Below, one piece after another: positions 35,584 to 45,434 of a DNA stretch of 64,000 nt. The DNA is from DAOMNO01 sp035443885 (lineage in GTDB: Bacteria; Planctomycetota; Phycisphaerae; Phycisphaerales; SM1A02), in assembly GCA_035443885.1 (NCBI GenBank), contig DAOMNO010000001.1:124001-188000 (forward strand), in the 5' to 3' direction. The notes below the pieces were generated by a model. That model had not been told where the DNA came from and ran no database searches. It saw nothing but the letters and a program-made list of their open reading frames with translations. Each line of letters opens with the position of its first letter. Position 1 is the first letter of the stretch. Made by a program: the position numbers and the translations under genes.

Positions 35584-36645
35584 TCACCAGGGATTCGCGA
35601 CATGGCACGCGCGGCCGGTCGTTTCCACGTAATCCTGGTGGTAGTCTTCCGCTCGCCAGAACGTTTTGGCTTTTTCGACTTCCGTTACGATCTTTCTGCT
35701 GCCAAACTTCTTTGCTTCAGTCAGTTCGCGAACAAACGCTTCCGCTTCACGCTGCTGGGCCTCGTTCACAAAGTAGATGCCGGAGCGATACTGCGTGCCG
35801 ACATCCGGCCCCTGCCGGTTGAGCTGCGTGGGGTCGTGCATCTCAAAGAACGCCTGAAGCAATCGACGATAGCTGATGCGATTGGGGTCGAAGACAACCT
35901 TCACCGCCTCAGCGTGGCCGGTTGCGCCGGTGCACACCTGCTTATACGTCGGGTTCTCCACGTGGCCCTGCATGTAGCCGCTCACCGCGTCCAGCACGCC
36001 CGGTCCCTGCTGGAAGTAATGCTCAATGCCCCAGAAGCAGCCCCCTGCAAAGTACGCCGTTTCCGTTTCCACAGGCCGACTCTCGGCTGGCATATCCGCT
36101 CCCTTTTCATAAAACGTCAACGCCTCGGAGTTGAGGCAGTACCGCAAACCGGTCGGCTTGGGGCCGTCTGAAAACACATGGCCAAGATGCGCCGTGCAGC
36201 GTGCACACACGATCTCCGTGCGCACCATGCCGTATGCACGATCTTCATGCTCTGCAATGTGCGCCTTGTCATAAGGCGTGAAGAAACTCGGCCATCCCGT
36301 ACCGGAGTTGAACTTGTGCTCACTTGAAAACAGCGGCAGACCGCACACGATGCAGCAGTACGTACCTTCTTTTTTATTATCGAGCAGTGTGCCGCAGAAT
36401 GCAGGCTCGGTGCCCGCTTTCTGCGTGATGCGGTACTGTTCCGGCGTCAGCTTTTTCGCCAGCTCTGCGACGGCTTCCTTCGAGAGTGGCGTGATGTCGT
36501 AACCTGATTTGGAATAGCGAGGCTTTGTGCTGTTCACAGCGGTGTCCTTGGCGGCTTTGCCATCAGCAGCGGCAGCAAGGCCGCACCCGGCGAGAAAAAC
36601 CAGAACGCAAAGGGCGATTGAGGTCAGCAGATGTGGTCGTGTCAT
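35584..36645 (-). CDS. msrBA: Methionine sulfoxide reductase fusion, MsrB then MsrA, lipoprotein
   Basis: 353 aa. The signal ends in lipobox FLAGC, so the enzyme should be envelope-bound and repair oxidised methionine in exported proteins. The MsrB half (about residues 50-180) has two zinc pairs, C-I-V-C-G and C-A-R-C, FNSGTGWPSFF and the catalytic Cys in GLRYCLNSEAL. The MsrA half (about 195-350) begins ETAYFAGGCFWGIEHYF with its nucleophile Cys and continues with VSGYMQGHVENPTYKQVCTG and HDPTQLNRQGPDVGTQYRS. B-then-A order is the reverse of PilB-type fusions but is a known bifunctional form. Confidence 0.96.
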   Translation of the reverse strand: MTRPHLLTSIALCVLVFLAGCGLAAAADGKAAKDTAVNSTKPRYSKSGYDITPLSKEAVAELAKKLTPEQYRITQKAGTEPAFCGTLLDNKKEGTYCCIVCGLPLFSSEHKFNSGTGWPSFFTPYDKAHIAEHEDRAYGMVRTEIVCARCTAHLGHVFSDGPKPTGLRYCLNSEALTFYEKGADMPAESRPVETETAYFAGGCFWGIEHYFQQGPGVLDAVSGYMQGHVENPTYKQVCTGATGHAEAVKVVFDPNRISYRRLLQAFFEMHDPTQLNRQGPDVGTQYRSGIYFVNEAQQREAEAFVRELTEAKKFGSRKIVTEVEKAKTFWRAEDYHQDYVETTGRACHVANPW

Positions 36646-36712
36646 AGCGAAAGAACCTGCTCCGCCCCGTGTTCATTCCCAATCCGTACTCGCCTGACTG
36701 ATGCAAAAGCCT

Positions 36713-38434
36713 TCAACCCAACCTGACCTGATTGGCGATCCCCGCGCAGGCGGCCTGCAAGGTTGGATGCAGGCGCAGCCTGTGAAGGTACGCCGTTTCC
36801 CACGGCCCACCCTTGGCTCGCATGAGCGCGACAAGCCGAAGGCGATCCTGACGGGACCAGCGGGAAAGGTCGGGAATCATAGCCATGATGACCGCAAGTG
36901 AAGCGAACGAATCCTGCTCGGACTGCGGCCACGACTTCACGCTCGTCACGCCCAACGCACGCGACACGGTGCGCACGGCTGAGGCCTGCGCTGCGGCACG
37001 GTCCCCGTCCTTGTGACGAGCAATCCAGCGCGTGGCTGCAAGCGAAAGCCGCGTCGTGTCCACCATCGGCGGCACGTTCTTGTCGCGATCAACAAGGTCG
37101 AGCTGCAACCCGCCTGTGGCGAAGCGGCGAAGCATGACGAGGCTGGTGCGATGAGTGCGATCCGCTGCGATCTTCGCAGCCTCACGTGAAGCAAGTTCGC
37201 GAATGTCAGGATCAACCGGGCGAAAACCGAAACGGTAGTAGAACCAGAACGCGCCGGAGCGGATGGCTTCTTCGTTGCCTTCGCCGTATTGATACGGATC
37301 GACTCTGAACGTGCGCACGTTAAAGGTGTCGCGGAAGGCTCGCAGGATTTGCGCAAAGACGTGCGCGGATTCCCCGCCACGGAAGGTTTCAAAGAGATTG
37401 ATGCCAATGGTGCAGACATCGAATGCGACCCACCCGCCGCCGTATGCAATGGGGACGCGGTTCTTCGCAACCATGTGTCCGATGAAGCCCTCGATTGGCA
37501 ATCGGCGCTCAGGCGTCATACCCATTAGCAGAATGTCAATGCCCCGCTCGAGTTGCAGCAGTGTTACATCACGCGGCTCGGCATACGTAACGGGATCCGT
37601 TTCGCGCGAGCGTGACGCGAGCGCAGCGCGGGCAACATCCAGCAGTTGTTTCGACTGAACGATCGTCAGCTTGCTCGCTGCAGGCAGCGGCGCGCTCACC
37701 ACCTCTGCAATCGGCGGCGGCGATGGCACGACTTGGCCACCCGGCGCGTGTGCGAAGAGAGGCCGTTTCGGAAAGCGGCACGTCGTGCGCGAAGCAAGCG
37801 GATCGCGGAGCGACCAACGCACATGCAGCTCAAGCTGATCGAACAGCCGATCCAACAGCGGCGCATCCCTGCATCGGCTTGGCCGCAATCGATCGAACTG
37901 ATCGACGATCCAGCGAAGGGTTGAATTTTTCACGCCGCCGAGTTTGAGCCAGTCTCGTACGCTGAGATTTGGATCAAGCAGACCGTCGTATTCGACCGGG
38001 CAGACTAAGGATGACAGGATGCTTTCAAACTCCGAGCCGAGTGACTCGTCATCCCAGATCACATCCACATCGCGAGGGAAACGATGCGCGAGCCATCGAA
38101 GACCGTCCAGCGTAAAAGAGCAATCAAGCGATGTGCCGGCAAGACCTGAGTTCGCCAGCGAACGCATGTCGCGCGGCCCAAGCCGGCCCCGCATCGCCTC
38201 GACGATTCCTCGCGTGCGAGCCAGCGCACGCTCAGCATGTTGAGAGACTTCTGCATCGTCTGGAAACGCAGCCATGAAAAGCAGCGTTTCATGCCAATCC
38301 ACTAGATCACGCGCATGCTCCGGCTCACACTCTTCTGCCGCCTTGATGAACAGCAGCTTTCGATCGCGAGCGGTGCCGTCCATGATGCGGCTGCACGCCT
38401 TGAGTTCCGCGACGATGGAATTGAATGATTTCAC
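36713..38434 (-). CDS. Large hypothetical protein
   Basis: 573 aa, GTG start without a good ribosome site; an ATG 17 codons later is possible. No signal peptide. The N-terminal third is helical. A middle alpha/beta piece reads RGIDILLMGMTPERRLPIEGFIGHMVAKN..., then GRVAF-like segment GGGWVAFDVCTIGINLFETFRGGESAHVF. The segment FRVDPYQYGEGNEEAIRSGAFWFYYRFGFRP recalls GNAT-type or similar C-terminal helices but I cannot assign it. Monocistronic on the minus strand, 60 bp upstream of the TolC-like gene's end. Function unknown. Confidence 0.7.
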   Translation of the reverse strand: MKSFNSIVAELKACSRIMDGTARDRKLLFIKAAEECEPEHARDLVDWHETLLFMAAFPDDAEVSQHAERALARTRGIVEAMRGRLGPRDMRSLANSGLAGTSLDCSFTLDGLRWLAHRFPRDVDVIWDDESLGSEFESILSSLVCPVEYDGLLDPNLSVRDWLKLGGVKNSTLRWIVDQFDRLRPSRCRDAPLLDRLFDQLELHVRWSLRDPLASRTTCRFPKRPLFAHAPGGQVVPSPPPIAEVVSAPLPAASKLTIVQSKQLLDVARAALASRSRETDPVTYAEPRDVTLLQLERGIDILLMGMTPERRLPIEGFIGHMVAKNRVPIAYGGGWVAFDVCTIGINLFETFRGGESAHVFAQILRAFRDTFNVRTFRVDPYQYGEGNEEAIRSGAFWFYYRFGFRPVDPDIRELASREAAKIAADRTHRTSLVMLRRFATGGLQLDLVDRDKNVPPMVDTTRLSLAATRWIARHKDGDRAAAQASAVRTVSRALGVTSVKSWPQSEQDSFASLAVIMAMIPDLSRWSRQDRLRLVALMRAKGGPWETAYLHRLRLHPTLQAACAGIANQVRLG

Positions 38435-38494
38435 AACGATATATGGTCGCTTTGAGCAGCGACCTCGGCAAGATCGCCCTACTTCAAACCCACG

Positions 38495-40198
38495 CTACCG
38501 CTCCGCACGAGGCGAATCGAGGGGCGACCAGTCCACCTGCGCCTGGCCCAGCAGCGTGCCCGTGGCGAATGCGATATCGATCATAGCAACCTCATAATCC
38601 GCCAGCGCGCGAATCTCAGCCAGTTGCGCGTCTGCAAGGCTTGCTGCTGCGTCAAGCACATCCGTGCTCGTGCGCATGCCAACCTCAAACTGCCGCTCCT
38701 CGCCCTGCAATCGACGGCCTGCAAGAATGGCGGCTTGTCGCGCAGCAAGAATGCGCTGCCATGTGGAATTGAGTTGATCGACCGCGTCGAATACTTCCTG
38801 CTGAATCGCCAACCGCCGCTGTTCGCGAGTGGTCAGCCGCTGCACGCGCTGCAGGATGGCGCGATGCACACGCGCCCGCGCGGCTTCGTTACCCAGCGGA
38901 ATCTCAGCTGACAGGCCGAGTACCCAGCCGTCGAACGAGCCATCGCGAAGCATGTCGAACGAATCGCCCCAGCTTCGGCCAAGACCATTGACGTTGTAGG
39001 TGTAATCAAGCGTAAAGAGAGGCAGCGCGCGATTGCGCTCAAGGTCAATCGTGCTGGCGTCCACAGCAAGCCGAAGCTCAAGTTCGAGCATCTCCATGCG
39101 ATGATGCACCGCATGTTCCGCCAGAGCATCCGCATCCAGTTCCAGACCAAGCGGACTCGGCGTCGTGGCGGGCACGAGTTGCGCAGGTGAACCGATGGGC
39201 AGACCCGGAATGTTCACGATGCGCTTCAGTTCGCGCTGCCGCTGGCGAAGGGTGTTGTCTGCCACGATGATCGCTTCCAGCCGCTCGGCAACGCCCGCTT
39301 CAGCGCGCATCACTTCGATCTCCGCATCAACGCCTGCGTCCACGCGGCGCCTGGCGCGTTCGAGTTGTCGCTCTGCGAGTTCATACTGCTGCACACGAAC
39401 TTCAAGCTCGCGCATCGACGCATACACGCGCCAATAGGCGCGATCCGCAGCGGCGAGAATACGCACGGCTTCCAGCTTCGTCCTTGCATCGGCGATCTGC
39501 TGCTGATATCGCGCCACACGAATGCCGTGCGTGTTGACGCGCAATCCCGCATTCCTCAGCAGTGGCTGCGAAATCGAAAACCGAAAATCGCTTGAATACG
39601 CGGGATTGAGCGTGCTGAAGATGTTGTTCGTCTCGTTGCGATTCAACGGCACGTTCATGTTCACGGTGCCGCCGGTGTAAAGAGGAATGCGCACGCCAAA
39701 ATCGATGTCGTCATTTGTCAGTTGTGAACTGTTGAGCACCGACGCCGTGGGCATGTCAGCTTTTCGCCTGCGAATGGTCGATGTGAACGTCCACTCAAAA
39801 CGAGCGGCTTCTTCGCTCACCGTTGTACCTGCGATCGTGGGGTCATAGAGCACAACCTGGAGATCAAGATTATTCGCCAGCGCCGCAGCGCGCACATCTG
39901 CAAGCGTAAGCTCAACCCGATCATCGTTTGATCGCATTGACGCGGGCGACCATCCGCGCAGGCGAGCCGCCGCAGCTTCTTCTACGCTGCGCGGCGGGGA
40001 GAGCGATTGCGACTCCAGCGAAACCGTGGAAATCGTGCGCAACCGTTCATGCGGTACTCGCATGGTGGCGTAATCCTCGCCGCGAAACTCGCCGAACGGC
40101 GTCGTGCAACCGCCCAACGTCGCTGTCGCGCACGCTGCTGCAATGGTGAGAATATGTTTTGATACTCGGATGCTCGTGCTTGCAGGACGCATGACCAT
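38495..40198 (-). CDS. TolC-family outer-membrane efflux lipoprotein
   Basis: 567 aa. Lipobox TATLGGC follows the signal. Two outer-membrane efflux repeats (about residues 190-350 and 370-550) form the helical barrel: typical stretches are DLQVVLYDPTIAG, DFRFSISQPLLRNAG, ARTKLEAVRILAAADRAYWRVYASM and RTSTDVLDAAASLADAQLAEIRALADYEVAMIDIA. The protein carries substrates across the outer membrane. It is the last gene of an operon with the MacA/MacB-like proteins, 8 bp after the permease gene. Substrate unknown. Confidence 0.93.
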   Translation of the reverse strand: MVMRPASTSIRVSKHILTIAAACATATLGGCTTPFGEFRGEDYATMRVPHERLRTISTVSLESQSLSPPRSVEEAAAARLRGWSPASMRSNDDRVELTLADVRAAALANNLDLQVVLYDPTIAGTTVSEEAARFEWTFTSTIRRRKADMPTASVLNSSQLTNDDIDFGVRIPLYTGGTVNMNVPLNRNETNNIFSTLNPAYSSDFRFSISQPLLRNAGLRVNTHGIRVARYQQQIADARTKLEAVRILAAADRAYWRVYASMRELEVRVQQYELAERQLERARRRVDAGVDAEIEVMRAEAGVAERLEAIIVADNTLRQRQRELKRIVNIPGLPIGSPAQLVPATTPSPLGLELDADALAEHAVHHRMEMLELELRLAVDASTIDLERNRALPLFTLDYTYNVNGLGRSWGDSFDMLRDGSFDGWVLGLSAEIPLGNEAARARVHRAILQRVQRLTTREQRRLAIQQEVFDAVDQLNSTWQRILAARQAAILAGRRLQGEERQFEVGMRTSTDVLDAAASLADAQLAEIRALADYEVAMIDIAFATGTLLGQAQVDWSPLDSPRAER

Positions 40199-40206
40199 GA
40201 ACCTCT

Positions 40207-41457
40207 TTATTCGTGCCGCAATGCTTCAATCGGGTCGAGCCTCGCCGCCTTGATCGCCGGGAACATGCCGAACACAATGCCAACTGCTGCGCTGAACGCA
40301 AAGGCGAGGATGACCGCCCACATGGGAATCGCTGCCGCGTCGAGACCTGCATTCGGAATCTTCGACAATCCGGTTACGAGTGCCTGCGCTGCGAGCAATC
40401 CCGCCAATCCGCCGGCAAAGCACAACATGATGGCTTCCACCAGAAACTGCATGAGAATGGCGGACGGCCTGGCGCCAACCGCCTTGCGCAGACCGATCTC
40501 ACGTGTGCGCTCGCTGACGGAAACGAGCATGATGTTCATGATGCCGATGCCGCCGACGAGCAGGCTGATTGCCACGATACCGCCCGCGATGGCGGTAATA
40601 CCCGCGGCAAGAGCTTTGAACTGCTGGACGAACTGATCGATCGTGCGCACGACAAACGTGTTCGGCTCGTCCGGCGCGAGGCCGCGCGCCCTGCGAAGCA
40701 CAAACTCCGCTTCAGCTTGCGCTTCTTCCGAAGCCTGAGGCGAGACCGCCTGCCCAAGCACGTAAAAAAAGAACTCCGGCGGCTGCATGCGTGCCGCAGT
40801 TGAAAACGGGATGAACACTTCCGTCGCAACGCTGTCCATCGTGAAGATCGTCGGCTGAAGAGTCTCCACCACACCCACGATCAGAAAGCGATCGTCATTC
40901 ACGAGCAGAAACTGGCCGGTCGGGTCGGCATCCAGCCCAAGTTCGCGAATGGCGGACTCGTTCACAAGGCACACCTTGCGCGCATTCTCTTCGTCAATCT
41001 GCGAAAACGGCCGCCCTGCGATCACACTGCGATTCTCAATGTCATGCCAATCGGGCCAGATGCCATGCACCGTGATCGTTACCGCATCGCGCTGCAGTTG
41101 AACCGGCCTGATGCTCGCGCCGAGGCTTGTCTGAGGCGACACCCGTCGAATCGAAGGGCAATGCTCGCGAAGCAGATGCACTTCTTCCACCTTCAATCGA
41201 ATGCGCTCGAAAGGGTACATGTTCCGAGGCGCGCCTGCCGGCCGCTCGTGGATGATGAAAATCTTGGTGGCGCCGAAGGTTTCAAACTCGGTCAGCACGC
41301 GCGTCTTCAGGCCGTCCAGCGCCGCCACGACGCTCGTTACACTTGCCACGCCGATGATGATGCCCAGCGAGGTCAGAAACGACCGCATCTTGTTGGCGCG
41401 AATCTGATCAATCGCCAGCAGAATCGTCTGCAGCAGGAGCAGCGGGTTGAAGATCAC
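40207..41457 (-). CDS. MacB/FtsX-type ABC permease
   Basis: 416 aa. One TM near the N-terminus (RANKMRSFLTSLGIIIGVASV), a large periplasmic MacB core domain (about residues 50-270), then three C-terminal TMs of the FtsX block (GITAIAGGIVAISLLVGGIGIMNIMLVSV, FTR-type EIGLRKAVGA, and the last AVILAFAFSAAVGIVFG). Such permeases are mechanotransmitters that push substrate from periplasm to the TolC duct. The ATP-binding domain is a separate gene, unlike E. coli MacB. Its start overlaps the ATPase stop by 4 bp. Confidence 0.95.
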   Translation of the reverse strand: MIFNPLLLLQTILLAIDQIRANKMRSFLTSLGIIIGVASVTSVVAALDGLKTRVLTEFETFGATKIFIIHERPAGAPRNMYPFERIRLKVEEVHLLREHCPSIRRVSPQTSLGASIRPVQLQRDAVTITVHGIWPDWHDIENRSVIAGRPFSQIDEENARKVCLVNESAIRELGLDADPTGQFLLVNDDRFLIVGVVETLQPTIFTMDSVATEVFIPFSTAARMQPPEFFFYVLGQAVSPQASEEAQAEAEFVLRRARGLAPDEPNTFVVRTIDQFVQQFKALAAGITAIAGGIVAISLLVGGIGIMNIMLVSVSERTREIGLRKAVGARPSAILMQFLVEAIMLCFAGGLAGLLAAQALVTGLSKIPNAGLDAAAIPMWAVILAFAFSAAVGIVFGMFPAIKAARLDPIEALRHE

Positions 41458-42197
41458 GTCGTTGGCCCTCGCACTGCGCCGATGCCTTGCGCATCGCGTT
41501 GCATCTGCACCGGGTCTTTCTCGCGTGGCTGATCGGAATACACCGCCCCGTCGCGCAATCGAATAATCCGCTGACAGGCCGCTGCAACGTCTTCTTCATG
41601 CGTTACCAGCACAATCGTCTGTCCCTGTGCGTGAAGTTCACGGAACAGTTGGATGATCTCTTCCGTCGTCTGCGTATCAAGGTTCCCCGTTGGTTCATCG
41701 GCCAGCAGGATTGTTGGCTTGTTGATGAGCGCACGAGCAATCGCCACACGCTGCTTCTGACCGCCTGAAAGTTGATTCGGGCGATGTTTCATGCGATCGC
41801 CTAATCCAACGCGCTCGAGCGCTTCCCTTGCGCGTCGCCGCCTTCCAAGCCACCCGCCGCGTGCATATACCAGCGGCAGTTCTACATTCCGCAAGGCGCT
41901 TTGGCGAGGCAACAACTCAAAGGACTGAAACACAAACCCGATCTGCTCATTGCGGATTCGCGCCAGTTCACCCGCGCCCATTCGGTCGGTGCGTTTCCCC
42001 GCCAGTTCGTAAGTACCCTCTGTCGGTCGATCAAGACACCCCAGAATGTTCATCAGTGTGCTCTTGCCGGAACCTGAACTGCCCATAATCGCGACGAATT
42101 CGTTGCGGCCAATATCAAGATCGACACCGCGCAGCGCATGGATGGTCTCAACACCGACACGGTAGATTTTCTTGAGCTGGCGGATACGAATGGTCAT
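41454..42197 (-). CDS. MacB/LolD-type ABC ATPase
   Basis: 247 aa. Walker A GSSGSGKSTLMNILG, Q-loop FVFQSFELLPRQSALRNVELPL, signature LSGGQKQRVAIARALINKP, Walker B ILLADEPTGNLD and H-loop LVTHEED are all intact. It powers the adjacent FtsX-type permease. Overlaps both neighbours by 4 bp (ATGA), so the operon is translationally coupled. Confidence 0.96.
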   Translation of the reverse strand: MTIRIRQLKKIYRVGVETIHALRGVDLDIGRNEFVAIMGSSGSGKSTLMNILGCLDRPTEGTYELAGKRTDRMGAGELARIRNEQIGFVFQSFELLPRQSALRNVELPLVYARGGWLGRRRRAREALERVGLGDRMKHRPNQLSGGQKQRVAIARALINKPTILLADEPTGNLDTQTTEEIIQLFRELHAQGQTIVLVTHEEDVAAACQRIIRLRDGAVYSDQPREKDPVQMQRDAQGIGAVRGPTT

Positions 42198-43534
42198 GGC
42201 GCGTCTGTCGCCTTCGCATCATTCTTACCTTCTGCGGGTTTATCCATGTCTCGTACTGCTTCGCCGTGTTTGATCTCCGCGAGCGCCTTGTACGGACCAA
42301 CGATGATCGGCTCGCCCACACTCAACCCGGCGGTAACCAGTGTGTGCGTCAAATCACTGGCGCCGATCACCACAGGCGTCGCCACCGCTTTGCCGTCAAT
42401 CACACGGAACACCACGCGCGCTGCGAGTTTCGTGCGATCGACAAGCGAGCCTTCCCCAAGGACTTCCGCGGGCAAGTCGTCAATCAGCCGATCGACAATG
42501 GCCTGGCTCGGCACCACGATTCCGTGATGCGTCGCTGTTTCGATGTCAACATTCGCGCTCAACCCTGAACGCAGCATCTGTCCGTTCAGTTCAATATCGA
42601 CTTCTGTTTCAAAATAGCCGGTCCCCGCTGCCGCCCCGGTGCGCTGCAGCGCGATATGACTCACAACACCATGAAACACACGATCGGGGTATGCGATGAT
42701 GTGAATCTTCGCGATCTGGTTCTGTCGAACACCTGAAATGTCCGATTCCGCCACGCGTGCCTTCATCATCATGCGCCCCAGATCGGCAATCGTCATGATG
42801 ACCGTGCCCGGATTATTCATGGTGCCGGTTACGACCATTTCCCCCACTTCAGCATTGAGGCGTGTCACGCGCCCGCTGATTGGCGATTCGATGACTGTGT
42901 TACGCAGGCCTTCTTCCGCCCTGCGAATCTCCGCATCAGCCGCAGCAAGGCTGCTTTCCGTCTGTGAAATGCTGTGGCCGCTGGCTCGAATCTGCGATTC
43001 GAGGTCATCCACCCGTTGGATTGCTTCATCAAGCACTGACGGCGGAATGTCGCCTGATGCGTAGAGCGACTGTTGCCGCTCTAGCGTGCGGCGGGCCAGA
43101 TCAAGCGATGTCCGCAAGCTCACCAGACGAGCCTGATCCGCCTGCAGGCGAAACTTCTCGCCATCACGGCGTGCACGAGCGGATTCCAACGCGGCCCGCA
43201 AGTCGCGATCGTCAAGCCGAACAACGACATCGCCCGCTCGAACGTCATCGCCCTGACGGAACGGCAACGCGACGATTCTCGCCATCGTCTGCGCACTGAT
43301 ATCGACCTTCGTGTGGGGCACAATTTCGCCAGGCGCGGATACCGATTCGATCAGTTCCCGCTCTCCCACCGTGTGGATGCGAACAGCGGTTGTGGGAGGT
43401 TCAGGTCGCCATGTTGCCATCTTCTCGCGAAGTGTGTCGCCAAGCACAACATACCCCACGCCGAGCAGGACGGCGAGAACAATCACGGTGGTCAGCAATG
43501 CCTTCAAGCCGAATGCTCCTGTACGTTCCGCCAT
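42194..43534 (-). CDS. Membrane-fusion/periplasmic adaptor protein (MacA/HlyD family)
   Basis: 446 aa. N-terminal membrane anchor (about residues 10-30, LLTTVIVLAVLLGVGYVVLG), then a lipoyl half (SAPGEIVPHTKVDISAQTMA), a helical hairpin of about 100 residues (ARARRDGEKFRLQADQARLV through QTESSLAAADAEIRRAEEGL), the second lipoyl half (SGRVTRLNAEVGEMV) and beta-barrel and membrane-proximal domains. It links the ABC permease to the TolC-like duct. First gene of the operon. The tail is Lys/Asp-rich. Confidence 0.95.
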   Translation of the reverse strand: MAERTGAFGLKALLTTVIVLAVLLGVGYVVLGDTLREKMATWRPEPPTTAVRIHTVGERELIESVSAPGEIVPHTKVDISAQTMARIVALPFRQGDDVRAGDVVVRLDDRDLRAALESARARRDGEKFRLQADQARLVSLRTSLDLARRTLERQQSLYASGDIPPSVLDEAIQRVDDLESQIRASGHSISQTESSLAAADAEIRRAEEGLRNTVIESPISGRVTRLNAEVGEMVVTGTMNNPGTVIMTIADLGRMMMKARVAESDISGVRQNQIAKIHIIAYPDRVFHGVVSHIALQRTGAAAGTGYFETEVDIELNGQMLRSGLSANVDIETATHHGIVVPSQAIVDRLIDDLPAEVLGEGSLVDRTKLAARVVFRVIDGKAVATPVVIGASDLTHTLVTAGLSVGEPIIVGPYKALAEIKHGEAVRDMDKPAEGKNDAKATDAP

Positions 43535-43631
43535 TCTTTAGGCATCGAACGTGCAATGTTTCACACTTTGTACCAGAGAGACATCGCAGGATGCAAAGTT
43601 GATGCGAAATGCCACCCCACGATGACCTGTC

Positions 43632-44615
43632 TCACTCGTGGAGAAAGAAGGCTTTCGCGCCAGGAAAGTGGCCGAGCAGGTCGGCGGCTGCGTCCGGGCC
43701 GAGCACGTTGAGTGCGGTGGCGAGGCTATCTGCCGTCGTGGCGTCCGGTGCAAGAACAGTTACTGCTACATGACGGACCAGTCCTAACCCTGTGCGTGGG
43801 TCGAGAATGTGTGAGTAGCGCAACCCACCAAGCTCTACAAACTGTTCGAGGTCGCCCGAAGTCGAGGCAGCTTGATTGCGAAGCTGCAACATCCGTTCGT
43901 GCGTGCCCGTGCCGATCGCAACGACCCATGCATCTCGATTGGGCGGCGGCTCGCCGACGGCTATGTCTCCCGCAAGGCTGACAAGCACGTGCGCATAGCC
44001 ACGACGGCGCAGCTCGCGCATCGCCTCATCAACTGCGAAACCTTTTCCAATGCCGCCAAGATCAAGACGTATACCTGCCGCATGAAGCGTCGCGGTCTGC
44101 GTTGCTTCATCAAGCGTAAGCAATCGCCAGCCGACGCGACCGCGCGCCTCTGCCAGTTCGTCATCACTCGGCAATTTCCCGTCCCGCCTCGCCTGCCGCC
44201 AGAGCAGGCTGAGCGGCCCGATCGTTGCATCAAATGCGCCGCCTGAAAGCTCTGCCAGTTGCTGGGACTGCGCCAGCACACGAAAAAGGTCGTCGCTGAT
44301 AGCAAACGGCTGGCCAACAGATGCAGCCATCAATCTCGCCAATTCGCTCGTTTCGCGGTAATCACTCATGACCGCTTCCAGTTCGTGCATGCGTTTGATC
44401 GCAGCATGCCCTGCCTGCCTTGCTTCGCCCTCATCGTGCGCGTACACCACCACCCGGGCGCGAGCCGCCATCACAAAGTCGATATACTCAAAGCGTTGCA
44501 GCGCAGGCGAAGTCGCTGCACATCCGATACAAAACCATGCGCTCAGCACGGCGCAAAGAAGGCGGAATGGCGCACGAAAGAAGAACGGCATGTTTGACCC
44601 GTCAGCGAGCTGCAC
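43632..44615 (-). CDS. apbE: FAD:protein FMN transferase (ApbE), lipoprotein
   Basis: 327 aa from a GTG at 44615 with GGGAG 5 nt upstream; an ATG at 44591 also fits but has a weaker site. Lipobox WFCIGC. ApbE attaches FMN to Thr/Ser in exported flavoproteins such as NqrC/RnfG. Motifs seen: D-A-T-I-G-P-L region (GGAFDATIGPLSLLWR), the FAD site GIRLDLGGIGKGFAVDEA, and the metal/active segment RYSHILDPRTGLG. No flavinylated partner is encoded in the window. The 5' end overlaps the divergent SUMF1-like gene by up to 49 bp. Confidence 0.95.
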   Translation of the reverse strand: MQLADGSNMPFFFRAPFRLLCAVLSAWFCIGCAATSPALQRFEYIDFVMAARARVVVYAHDEGEARQAGHAAIKRMHELEAVMSDYRETSELARLMAASVGQPFAISDDLFRVLAQSQQLAELSGGAFDATIGPLSLLWRQARRDGKLPSDDELAEARGRVGWRLLTLDEATQTATLHAAGIRLDLGGIGKGFAVDEAMRELRRRGYAHVLVSLAGDIAVGEPPPNRDAWVVAIGTGTHERMLQLRNQAASTSGDLEQFVELGGLRYSHILDPRTGLGLVRHVAVTVLAPDATTADSLATALNVLGPDAAADLLGHFPGAKAFFLHE

Positions 44616-45430
44616 AATCGCTCCCAGTCTCCATCAGCATATCGACGCGCCTCGTGTGCAGCACGCTCATGCTCAGTATGTCGCTGGCCACGGGCTGTTG
44701 CACGACATGTGCCACTGAATCACGTCAAGTACCCCAAAGGGAGATCGCAGCAGCCCAACCCCTGCCAATCACGATCGACGTGCCCGGCAGCACCCACTCC
44801 ATCACATTCGTGCCGGTTACGCTGGCGAATGGCGCGACGATCATGTTCAGCGCGACTGAGATCACATGGGATGTGTACGACCTTTTCGTCTATGGCGAAG
44901 ACGAGCCGGACGATAACCCGGCTTATGACGCCATCACAAAGCCAACGAAGCCCTACATCGCGATGGATCGAGGATTCGGCCGCGCGGGATATCCCGCGAT
45001 TTCAATGTCGTATCTCAGCGCATCAACATTCTGTGAATGGCTCTCCGCGCGAACGGGCAGAGCTTTCCGCCTGCCGACCGTGAATGAATGGCGCGAGGCC
45101 TGTGCACAAGGCGGCGCATCGCACAACCTCGAAAACACAGCGTGGCATGCAGGCAACAGCGGCGCAAAGACGCATCCGGTCGGAATGCGAATGCCTTGCA
45201 AGCTCGGCCTCTTTGACATGCTCGGCAATGCGGCAGAGTGGGCGACCGACGACAACGGCAGCGGCATCGTGCTGGGCGGGTCATTCCGCGATCAACCGGA
45301 GCTTCTGACGTGCGATCTCTTCGCAGCACCGACGTACGCATGGAACGCCAGCGATCCACAGTTCCCACAGAGCCGATGGTGGCTGGCTGATGCGCCATTC
45401 GTCGGGTTTCGCATTGTGATGGTGGAGTAA
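44567..45430 (+). CDS. SUMF1/formylglycine-generating-enzyme-like lipoprotein
   Basis: 287 aa from the ATG at 44567, which has a purine-rich AAGGCGGA just before it. A lipobox SLATGC lies near residue 45. The FGE-sulfatase domain covers most of the rest: SATEITWDVYDLFV, YPAISMSYLSASTFCEWLSARTGRAFRLPTVNEWREACAQGG, KLGLFDMLGNAAEWATDD and VGFRIVMVE. Many members do not oxidise Cys and act as binding or assembly domains; the catalytic Cys pair is not evident. It lies 4 bp before the Gfo/Idh/MocA gene and is likely the first gene of that operon. Confidence 0.88.
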   Translation: MAHERRTACLTRQRAAQSLPVSISISTRLVCSTLMLSMSLATGCCTTCATESRQVPQREIAAAQPLPITIDVPGSTHSITFVPVTLANGATIMFSATEITWDVYDLFVYGEDEPDDNPAYDAITKPTKPYIAMDRGFGRAGYPAISMSYLSASTFCEWLSARTGRAFRLPTVNEWREACAQGGASHNLENTAWHAGNSGAKTHPVGMRMPCKLGLFDMLGNAAEWATDDNGSGIVLGGSFRDQPELLTCDLFAAPTYAWNASDPQFPQSRWWLADAPFVGFRIVMVE

Positions 45431-45434
45431 GAGA

